Shown piece by piece: positions 26,255 through 34,900 of a stretch of DNA of 64,000 nucleotides; within the stretch, counting starts at the first letter, position 1, and every line of letters starts with the position of its first letter. The notes under the pieces were generated by a model that had not been told where the DNA came from, searched no databases, and saw only the letters and a list, made by a program, of their open reading frames with translations. The stretch spans positions 124,001 to 188,000 of the forward strand of contig JAFIEZ010000018.1 of the NCBI GenBank assembly GCA_020832235.1. The letters run 5' to 3'. The stretch is from Bacteroidota bacterium. GTDB lineage: Bacteria; Bacteroidota; Rhodothermia; Balneolales; HLUCCA01. Made by a program: the position numbers and the translations under genes.

Positions 26255-27640
26255 ATGCCAAACACCGTCGTCAAATCGCCCTGGGAACTCGACCGCGATC
26301 ACGTGTTCCATCCCTACACCAACTTCCTGCATTTTCATAAGGAAGGAACTACCATATTTACCCGGGCTCAAGGACATCACATCGAAGACATCGACGGTAA
26401 CCGCTACCTCGACGGCATGGCTGGACTCTGGTGCGTAAATATTGGTCATGGCAATCGCGAACTGGCCGACTATATCGGAAATCAGGCCGCAGAACTGGCC
26501 TATTTTAACACCTTCGAAAATGCAGGATCGGTTCCCGCGGCCCAGCTGGCAGCCAAACTTGCCGAATTGGCGCCCGGCGACCTTAACCACACCTTTTTCG
26601 GCACCGGCGGATCCATGGCCAATGATACCGCCATCAAGCTGGTACATTATTACTTCAACATCCTGGGGAAACCTCAGAAAAAGAAAATCATCTCCCGTGA
26701 ACTCGGTTATCACGGCAGCACCTACCTCGCGCACACCCTCACCGGCATTGCCTGGTCACAGATCGGTTTCGACCTGGTGCCCGACCTCGTTCATTACGTC
26801 TCCGCACCCTATCAGTACCGAAACGGCGACGGTTTGACGGAAGCCGAATTTTGTGATACGCTCATTGCCGAGTTGGAGCAGAAAATACTGGATTTAGGTC
26901 CCGATAACGTAGCCTGTTTCATCGCTGAACCCATAATGGGCGCAGGCGGCGTAATTGTACCACCCCAGGGATACCAACGCCGCACCTGGGAAGTATGTCA
27001 GAAATACGATGTTCTATACATCTCGGATGAAGTCGTTACCGCGTTTGGTCGGCTCGGTCACATGGTAACATCACAAGATCTGTTCGGATTTCAGCCGGAC
27101 ATCCTGGTTATGGCCAAAGGTATTTCCTCCGGGTATATACCCCTCGGCGCCACTATGATTTCCGACCGGATGTATGAGGTGCTCAGAACCCCGAAAAAGG
27201 AGAATCCCAACTTCACGCATGGATTTACCTACTCGGGACATCCCGTTGCCTGCGCCGCCGGAGTAAAAAATATTGAAATCATGGAAAGAATGGACTTATG
27301 CGGCAACGTACTCAGGCTTGGGCCCTACTTTGAAGCGCAACTGCAGGCGTTGTCGGAGTACGAAATCGTTGGCGAAGTACGCGGAAGCCACTTCATGATG
27401 TGTCTGGAGCTGGTCCGTGATAAGGCTACAAAGGCAATTTTCGGCGAGGATGTGGATGTAACCAAGCGCGTATACCGGCACTGCAAAAAACGTGGACTCA
27501 TGATGCGGCCGATCGGGTCGCTGTGCGTGTTTTCTCCACCGCTAACCTTCGACAAGGCGGCCATCGACGAAACCGTAACCATCGTTAAAGATAGTCTGGA
27601 AGCCACCATCGCAGACCTCAAACGGGAAGGACATGTATAG
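26255..27640 (+). CDS. Class III aminotransferase, putrescine/beta-alanine:pyruvate type (SpuC-like)
   Basis: A 461-residue PLP enzyme. The PLP lysine is Lys288 in ILVMAKGISSGY and the pyridine-binding Asp is Asp258 in YISDEVV. LDGMAGLWCVNIGHG (residues ~52-66) and FIAEPIMGAGGVIVPP are patterns of putrescine:pyruvate and omega-amino-acid:pyruvate aminotransferases. Expected reaction: putrescine to 4-aminobutanal with pyruvate as acceptor; beta-alanine is the main alternative. It is divergent from the Lrp-type regulator and its last eight bases overlap the start of the deiminase-family gene, so the two are translated together. The ATG at 26255 begins the family's usual N-terminus. Confidence 0.87.
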   Translation: MPNTVVKSPWELDRDHVFHPYTNFLHFHKEGTTIFTRAQGHHIEDIDGNRYLDGMAGLWCVNIGHGNRELADYIGNQAAELAYFNTFENAGSVPAAQLAAKLAELAPGDLNHTFFGTGGSMANDTAIKLVHYYFNILGKPQKKKIISRELGYHGSTYLAHTLTGIAWSQIGFDLVPDLVHYVSAPYQYRNGDGLTEAEFCDTLIAELEQKILDLGPDNVACFIAEPIMGAGGVIVPPQGYQRRTWEVCQKYDVLYISDEVVTAFGRLGHMVTSQDLFGFQPDILVMAKGISSGYIPLGATMISDRMYEVLRTPKKENPNFTHGFTYSGHPVACAAGVKNIEIMERMDLCGNVLRLGPYFEAQLQALSEYEIVGEVRGSHFMMCLELVRDKATKAIFGEDVDVTKRVYRHCKKRGLMMRPIGSLCVFSPPLTFDKAAIDETVTIVKDSLEATIADLKREGHV

Positions 27641-28925
27641 TAAACTGTTCAAAACCTGCTTAGCGCTGATGCTCACGCTGCCGGTGTTGATGGCAGGATG
27701 CAGCGAACAGAACACCTCCGGCGATACCCCGGTTGTGGTTCGTCAGGCCGCCGAGTTTGAAGATCAGACGGCCACGTGGATCAGCTGGCCACAGATGGAG
27801 CATAAAACAGGGATGTCGAACGAAGCCGTTGTACTGGAAAAGATTGCGGCCCTCACCCGAGCTGATCAGCAGGTTCGCATCGCCATTCCTGACTCCGCCG
27901 CACTACAACGAGCCTCATCCACCGTCAACCAACATATTGATCAGCACGAATTGGTGAGCTACTACGTGGTTGACCATTACGAATGGTGGATTCGCGACAC
28001 GGGTCCCGCATTTGTGGAGACCGCCGATGGCGGCCGGGCCGTGGTGAACTTCCGGTTCAATGCCTGGGGTTATGCCGATGCCGACGACCCCGATATTCAG
28101 GCGGATGCAGCCCTGGCCCGTAATCTGGCTAAACAACTCGGCTACCCGGTCATCGAGTCGCAGATGATCAGCGAAGGCGGAAACCGCGAAGTGAACGGGC
28201 GCGGAACGCTCATGCTGTCGGCCGCCACCGAGGAGAATCGCAATCCGCATATGTCGCGTGAAGAAATGGAGGCTGAATTTGCCAGGGTGCTCGGCGTGAG
28301 TAACGTGATTTGGTTGGAAGAAGGCTTGTACGAAGACGACCATACGTTTATGGGTCCTAAAACATTGGCCGATGGCAGTAACGCATATACAGTGGTCACA
28401 ACCCTGGGGCATGTCGACGAGTTTGCCCGGTTTGTAGACGAAAACACCATCCTGCTGGCTGTTGTTCCCGAAGAAGATCTGCACGACCCCATTGCCCGGG
28501 AGAATCACCGCCGGATGGAGGTCAACTACGAAATTCTGCGCAATGCCACCGATCAAGACGGGAACCCGTTTCGCATTATTCGTGTGCCGCTGAACCAGAA
28601 ACTGGTGTTCACCATGCAGCCCGGCGACTACGTGTATGAGTTCATCAGCACGCTGGACTATCTTGATGGATCCGTTTTCCCGATCGGGGAGCCCGTTCAG
28701 GTTATAGCTGCGGCCAGTTATCTGAATTTCACCATTACACCCGGCGTCATTTTAGCACAAAAATTCGGCACCCCCGACGACCCGGTGAACACCCTACGCG
28801 ATGCGGAGGTTCAGCGCATCATGACAGAGGTATTCCCGGGTCGTGAGGTGGTGATGATTTATCCTGTGGCAGTAAATCTGGGCGGTGGCGGGCTCCACTG
28901 TGTTACCCTCCATCAACCAAAATGA
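27633..28925 (+). CDS. Agmatine deiminase / Porphyromonas-type peptidyl-arginine deiminase family lipoprotein
   Basis: A 430-residue guanidino-group-modifying enzyme with a lipoprotein signal peptide (lipobox LMAGC, Cys23). Family residues are intact: FEDQTATWISWP, WWIRDTGP (Asp122), EGGNREVNGRGT, GHVDEFARF (His260, Asp262) and the catalytic Cys423 in GGGGLHCVT. Agmatine deiminases turn agmatine into N-carbamoylputrescine plus ammonia; the Porphyromonas enzyme citrullinates peptides instead. The gene neighbourhood favours agmatine, while export favours the peptidyl-arginine type; sequence alone does not settle it. Its start lies within the end of the aminotransferase gene and a GGGAAGG ribosome-binding site precedes it. 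Confidence 0.85.
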   Translation: MYSKLFKTCLALMLTLPVLMAGCSEQNTSGDTPVVVRQAAEFEDQTATWISWPQMEHKTGMSNEAVVLEKIAALTRADQQVRIAIPDSAALQRASSTVNQHIDQHELVSYYVVDHYEWWIRDTGPAFVETADGGRAVVNFRFNAWGYADADDPDIQADAALARNLAKQLGYPVIESQMISEGGNREVNGRGTLMLSAATEENRNPHMSREEMEAEFARVLGVSNVIWLEEGLYEDDHTFMGPKTLADGSNAYTVVTTLGHVDEFARFVDENTILLAVVPEEDLHDPIARENHRRMEVNYEILRNATDQDGNPFRIIRVPLNQKLVFTMQPGDYVYEFISTLDYLDGSVFPIGEPVQVIAAASYLNFTITPGVILAQKFGTPDDPVNTLRDAEVQRIMTEVFPGREVVMIYPVAVNLGGGGLHCVTLHQPK

Positions 28926-28935
28926 GCCCCCAATA

Positions 28936-28949
28936 CGTGGTTAACCACG
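28936..28949. promoter_or_regulatory. 14-bp perfect palindrome before the antiporter gene
   Basis: CGTGGTTAACCACG is perfectly symmetric and lies 11 bp after the deiminase stop and 89 bp before the antiporter start. It could be an operator for the antiporter or a weak hairpin; there is no T-run. Confidence 0.4.
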
Positions 28950-29037
28950 ATAATCACTGACCATGGATAACGATTCTCGAATGCATGTACGCACTTATTT
29001 AGTCTACAATCCAAGCCCATAAAGGTCCGCAGTCATT

Positions 29038-30402
29038 ATGGAACATTACGGCGTTTTATCTCTGGTCCCCGCGCTGGTTGTCGTAGCCTTTGCCCTGAAA
29101 ACGCACAAGACCTTCGAGGCACTCATGGCCGGCTCGCTGGTGGGATTCGTAATGCTCCACTTCTTCGGTTTCATCAACGCCTTCAGCGACAGCCTCATCG
29201 GTCTCATGACCAACGAAACCATAGGCTGGATTATACTCGTGTGCGGGCTTTTCGGGTCCCTCATCCAGATTCTGGTGCACACCGGCGGGGCGGCGGCCTT
29301 CGCCAACGGACTCTTAACGCGGGTTAATACCGCCCGCGGCGCCATGATTACCACCTGGTTTATGGGACTGCTTATTTTCATTGACGACTACCTGAACGCA
29401 CTCACCATCGGCAACTCCATGCGTAAGGTCACAGACCGATTCCGCATCTCTCGCGAAAAACTGGCCTACATCGTTGACTCCACAGCGGCACCCATCTGCG
29501 TACTCGTACCACTTTCAACCTGGGCCATCTACATCTCCGGCCTCCTCGAAGCCACGGGAATGGCCGAAGCCGGAAGGGGTCTGAACAGCTATCTGAGCAT
29601 CATTCCGTTCATGGTCTACGCCTGGGTCGCCATCCTCATTGTACCACTGGTAGCGCTGAAACTCATCCCCTCCCTTGGTCCGATGAAACGGGCCGACGAG
29701 CGGGTGGATTCCGGCGGTGATCTGGCTCCTCCCAACTCCTACAATATTGCCATGGACATCCCCGAGGCGGAGGGAACCAGTCCGGTTACGGCGGATTTCA
29801 TTTTGCCAATTGTAGTGCTAATTGCCGCCACGGTCTGGTTCGAGATTGATGCGCTGCGCGGTATCATTTACAGTCTGATGTTCACCATCGTGTACTTCGC
29901 GTTTGTGCGCAAAGGCTTCGGACTGTTCCCCATGATTGAGCTGGCCTTCAAGGGATTCAAAGGCATGGTGTACACCCTGGCCATCATTGTGATGTCGTTT
30001 GTGCTCAAAGATGTGAACGATGCGTTGGGACTCACCGAATTTGTTATTGAAACCATAACTCCGGTGCTGAGTCCGGCCTGGCTGCCGGCATTGGCATTCG
30101 TTTCGCTCTCGCTCATCACCTTTGCCACGGGCTCGTTCTGGGGCGTATACGCCATTACCTTGCCCATCATTGTACCACTGGCTATTTCGATGGATGCCAA
30201 CCTGTATCTGGCAACCGGCGCGGTGGTCTCGGCCGGAGCCTTCGGCTCGCACGCCTGCTTCTATGGCGACTCTACCGTGCTCTCCTCATCTGCTACAGGC
30301 TGTAACAACATGGCCCATGCCACCACCCAGTTCCCCTATGCACTTATTGCCGGAGGAATCAGTTTTTTCATCTACATCGCTTTAGGGTACATATTCGCCT
30401 AG
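29038..30402 (+). CDS. NhaC-family Na+/H+ antiporter-type transporter
   Basis: A 454-residue membrane protein with about 11-12 helices. Conserved family stretches are FIDDYLNALTIGNSMRKVTD in TM5 and its symmetric partner near the C-terminus, SAGAFGSHACFYGDSTVLSSSATG, which carry the ion-binding Asp residues. NhaC relatives include Na+/H+, malate/lactate and amino-acid antiporters, so the true substrate may be an amine or amino acid from this catabolic cluster. It follows the deiminase gene after 112 bp and could be cotranscribed. Confidence 0.87.
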   Translation: MEHYGVLSLVPALVVVAFALKTHKTFEALMAGSLVGFVMLHFFGFINAFSDSLIGLMTNETIGWIILVCGLFGSLIQILVHTGGAAAFANGLLTRVNTARGAMITTWFMGLLIFIDDYLNALTIGNSMRKVTDRFRISREKLAYIVDSTAAPICVLVPLSTWAIYISGLLEATGMAEAGRGLNSYLSIIPFMVYAWVAILIVPLVALKLIPSLGPMKRADERVDSGGDLAPPNSYNIAMDIPEAEGTSPVTADFILPIVVLIAATVWFEIDALRGIIYSLMFTIVYFAFVRKGFGLFPMIELAFKGFKGMVYTLAIIVMSFVLKDVNDALGLTEFVIETITPVLSPAWLPALAFVSLSLITFATGSFWGVYAITLPIIVPLAISMDANLYLATGAVVSAGAFGSHACFYGDSTVLSSSATGCNNMAHATTQFPYALIAGGISFFIYIALGYIFA

Positions 30403-30515
30403 ATAATTCGGGTAAATACTCGAACTTATGGAGAAGTCTATTGATGAAATTGATCAGGGTATTCATACTATTTTCCGAAAAAAAAACCGCCTCGACATGG
30501 AGTAATCCCTCTCTT

Positions 30516-31817
30516 ATGAACCACTTTACTGCCGCACTACTCGTTATTTTACTCGCCACCGCCTGCTCGTCATCGGATGTGAATCAGCCACCCCTGACAC
30601 AGTCCCAAATTGAGCTCCTCGATCAGGGACTTGATCAAATAACCCGCGATTTTGAACTTATGGCACTGGCTGTTGTGTATATCCGGAATTTCCAGGTCGC
30701 CTACGAAGGCTACACCGGATATGCCGTTTACGAAACCCGGTCGCCATTCAACCGAAACAGTGTGGTGCGGATCGCCTCCCCCAGTAAAACGCTTACCACC
30801 ATCGCCCTGATGCAATTATACGAACAGGGATTGGTGGATATCGACGCTGATGTAAGCACCTATTTAGGATGGGAGCTGCGAAACCCTCGCTGGCCCGACA
30901 CCCCTGTCACGCTGCGCATGTTGCTCGGACATACCTCCAGCATCGCCGATGGTCGTTCTTACAGCGCCTTTGCCCGATCTATGATTACTGAGCAACTTCC
31001 CATTCGTGCGCTATTCACCGGTTCTTCCAATGCACAGCTCGCGTGGGATGGCTATTCACCGGAAATTTTCTCTGAGCACGAGCCCGGATCGTACTTTTCA
31101 TACAGCAATGCCGCCTGGGGACTCATCGCAAGCGTCATCGAGCGCGTTACCGGCCAGCAGTTTGATGTGTATACCCGCTCCAGCATCTTTGAACCGCTTG
31201 GTATTGAGGCGTCATTTAACATTACCGACATTCACCCTGATTATATTGCGGCCCTGTATCGGTATCAGAACGAGCAGTGGACTCCGCAAGTTGATTTCTA
31301 CCCCGACAGTCCGCCGCAAGATCGCATGTACGAAGGCTATGAGCCGGGTCATAACGGCTTGATTTACGCGCCTCAGGGTGGATTGCGCATCAGCACCAGT
31401 GGACTGATTGCTTTGGCCAACGTCCTGCTCAACGGTGGACATACCTCCACAGCGCCGGACCAGGAGCCCGTGCACATCCTTCAGGAAGAAACCCTGCGCG
31501 AAATGCAGGCCGAAAACTGGCGTTATGATGGGAGCAACGGCAACACCTGGGATGATTTCTGGATGTCGTTCGGACTGGGATTACACCGATTGACCGGCGA
31601 GCCCGGCAGAGATGTGATTTTCCCCGGCAAGCAGATGGTCGGTCACCCCGGCATCGCTTACGGACTCTTAAGTGATATTTACGTTGATCCGTCTACCGGT
31701 ACAGGCGTAATTTTCATCACAACGGGCAGCAAAAATGGGTTCGAATACGGGGAAACTTCCTTCTATGAGGTGGAAGAAGCCGTTTTTCAGCTGCTGAACG
31801 CCATACGGAACGATTGA
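30516..31817 (+). CDS. Serine hydrolase lipoprotein, class C beta-lactamase/DD-peptidase fold
   Basis: A 433-residue lipoprotein; the ATG at 30516 is chosen because it starts the signal peptide with lipobox LATAC (Cys17), whereas the ATG at 30441 would put 25 hydrophilic residues in front. The catalytic tetrad SPSK (Ser88, Lys91) and the YSN motif (Tyr196-Asn198) mark the beta-lactamase/penicillin-binding fold; GHPGIAYG near the end may replace the KTG/HxG motif. Many proteins of this family are esterases or D-amino peptidases and not true resistance enzymes. It lies 113 bp after the antiporter gene in the same orientation. Confidence 0.85.
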   Translation: MNHFTAALLVILLATACSSSDVNQPPLTQSQIELLDQGLDQITRDFELMALAVVYIRNFQVAYEGYTGYAVYETRSPFNRNSVVRIASPSKTLTTIALMQLYEQGLVDIDADVSTYLGWELRNPRWPDTPVTLRMLLGHTSSIADGRSYSAFARSMITEQLPIRALFTGSSNAQLAWDGYSPEIFSEHEPGSYFSYSNAAWGLIASVIERVTGQQFDVYTRSSIFEPLGIEASFNITDIHPDYIAALYRYQNEQWTPQVDFYPDSPPQDRMYEGYEPGHNGLIYAPQGGLRISTSGLIALANVLLNGGHTSTAPDQEPVHILQEETLREMQAENWRYDGSNGNTWDDFWMSFGLGLHRLTGEPGRDVIFPGKQMVGHPGIAYGLLSDIYVDPSTGTGVIFITTGSKNGFEYGETSFYEVEEAVFQLLNAIRND

Positions 31818-31967
31818 GTAGTGCTCAATTGGGATACGGTTGTTTGCAATCTGATAAAACATGGCTCGAAATTTCGCAACATTATCCGCTTTTCTTTAAA
31901 TAAGATGTCTGTTTTCGGCTAGGTAGTGCGCTTATCAAGATGTTGTAGGAATTACTCACTAACCAAC

Positions 31968-34900
31968 ATGGCATTCATGAACGCATATTTTCGATTTTCG
32001 CTCGCTTCGGCGCTTATTTTGGTCATCGCTTTTACCGGCAAAGAGCTGACTGCTCAAGTCGCACCTCCATTTGTTTCGTCATTCGAAACAAACGACTCAT
32101 TTTCAAAACAAGGTGCTCAGATAGCCGATACCCCCACTAGAAATCTGCTTAGGGAAGGCTCTTTTCAGAATCAGGTAGGATCGGCTCACGCCATCAATGG
32201 CAGGTGGATTGCCGTGGGTGCCGGTAATCAGTCGCCATCAGGAACATCCAATCGAACCGGTATGGTGTTCATCTACGAGCGCGAAACCGACGGAACCATC
32301 AATTTGCGCCAGGAACTGGCTCCCAGCGACCGGAATAACAGTCGGGGATTTGGAAGAAATCTGGTTTTTCACGGCAACACCCTTTTTGTGGGTTCATCAT
32401 CCAGTGGCGACCATGAAGCCATCTATATTTTCGAACGTAATGCCAGCGGAAACTGGACCGAGATTCAAAAAATCGACAAGCCCAACGAGTCGCGTTTTTC
32501 GCAATTTGGCGCCTTCATCGACACAGACGGGAGTTTCATGATAGCCGGAACCCTCAGCGATGGAGCCTATCTGTATGTTCGTCAAGCTACCGGCTGGCAG
32601 CTTATTGGTCAGGTTAACGTACCCGGCTTTGATGGCACATTGTCGCCCTTTGTTGCCGTGTTGAATCGACAAGTATTTGCGGTGATGTCGGAAACACATG
32701 TGCATATTTTACGATTCGGCGTAGATGGTTTTACCGAAATTCAACAAATTCCAATACCTGCACCTACGGTTACGAATCTTCGAAATCTCCGGATTGTGAG
32801 CTCAGGTGGCACATTTGCACTTAGTAACCTGAACGATTCCGGAACATTTAACAGTAGCGGAGCGGTGTACTTTTTCGATCGTACTCCCGCGGGGATGTGG
32901 GCACCAACCGACACCCTTCGACCCGAAAATCCGGTAAACAATACCACCTTTGGTACCTCGCTGCAATTCGATGGTACCCGTGTACTCATCGGCAACTATG
33001 GCGAAAACAAAGCCCATCTGTTCAAACGCGGGTTTAACCGGAAATGGTCGCACGTGACCGATATTGCCGGTGAAATGAGTTCCAATAAAACCCTCACCAA
33101 TAATCAGCCCTCTATTGCTATTCAAGACAACGTGATGCTAAGCGGACTCACCAGTAGCCTCGATGGGGAGTCGTACATATTCACGATAGACACCGATTTT
33201 GAGCCCTTTGTGTATTTCAACGACGCACTACGTGGCGACCCGGTGTGGATGCCAACCGTGAAATGGTTCCGAAGCCTGCCTTTTAACACGGTTGGAATGT
33301 CGTTTGCGATGTCGGGCAGAAATGATCAAGGTGTTCCCGAAACTCGGGTATTTACCGCTCCCAATGCCGATCGATCCAACCAATTCACCAATAGCAGCAC
33401 CTTGATTGCCAACCTCATTGCAACGCAAGGCGGGTTGCACTGGGTTCGTCCCGAAAGAAACGCTGAGCCCTATTTCTTCATATCGGGTTTCCCCGAAGAT
33501 CTGGAGGACCCAAGTCGGGCGGCCTTTTTCAACGTTGGAAGTACCGTAACGGAAATCCCATCCAACTTACCCAATATCGGGGGTACTGCAGCCTGGGCCG
33601 ACCTGAACGGTAACGGTCGACTCGATGTGGTACTTTCTGGCCTGGAAGGCAGTTATTTCGAAAATAATAGAACCACGCGCATCTTTTTGAATCAGGGATC
33701 GATGCAGTTTGACGAGGTTGTACTGCCCGAATTTGAAACGCGCAACGCCAAAGCTATTCTGATTTACGACTTTTTCAACCGGGGCAAGAATGACATTTTA
33801 CTTGTTGGATTGCCCGGACTGGCAGGAGGAAGCGAGAATCTGCTCATCCGGAACCTTGGCGATGGCGAATTTGAAGCCGATCCGGACAGTCCGCTAAGTG
33901 TAGTTTCATCCAACTCCTTCATGGTCACCGCTGCGATGGGCGACCTCACCAACAACGGCCACATGGATATCGTAGTCGGAGGATGGGCAGGAAACCAGGA
34001 AAGTCCGATCGGAATCTGGTGGAACAACGGCGATGGCACCTTCAACCGGTCGTATTTCTGGAGTGTTGGTCTTGCCGCCAATTACGATGCTCATGTTGAA
34101 ATCACCGATGTTACCAACAACGGGTTTCCCGACATTCTGTTTGTGGGCGATAATAACACCACCGCCAGCAGCGAACTGTATCTGTTCTTAAACAACGGAG
34201 AACGACAACTTCAGGTAATATCGCCTGATCTGCCGTCAATGCGCAGAGGCGGAATCACTACAGGCGATATCACCCTCGACGGGAAGGTAGAATTTCTGGC
34301 ATTTGGTGGTGATAATAAAGGAAATCCGGTGCTTACCTCCTACCGCAACAGCTTTGCAGAGCAGGTATATACGCGTCCTGATGCGCTGACCAACGTAGGC
34401 GTTACACTGAATGAAAACGAGCAGCTGGTAATTCGATGGGATCCCGGAAATGACGCTATCACCCCAACCGAGGGACTCACCTATAACGTACGCATCAGTT
34501 CTTCCGAAAACGAAGCCGACCTGGACGATATCGTCGAATCCATGAGCTTCAATACCGGCGTTCTGCGAACCAAAGGTCCGGGAAATGCCGGCGCACGCAC
34601 CGAATTCGCCATGCCGAACATTGAGCCCGGCAGCGAAGTATTTGTATCGGTATCGGCCGTAAATCAGCATGGGTTCGCCTCCTCCTTCACCACCACGCGA
34701 TGGAACTCCTCGAATCGTTTCGTTGCGCTGAGCGACACCGGGGCGCCCAACGTTTCCGGTGAGTTCTATCCGGCCTGGGTGGATGTAAACCGTGACGGGA
34801 ACCTCGAATTAACCGCCAGAACTACCCTCGGCGGTGGTTCAACGGTGGGAATATGGACTGTGGACCCGGTTTCCGGAGCCATTGACCTTCAAGAAGATCG

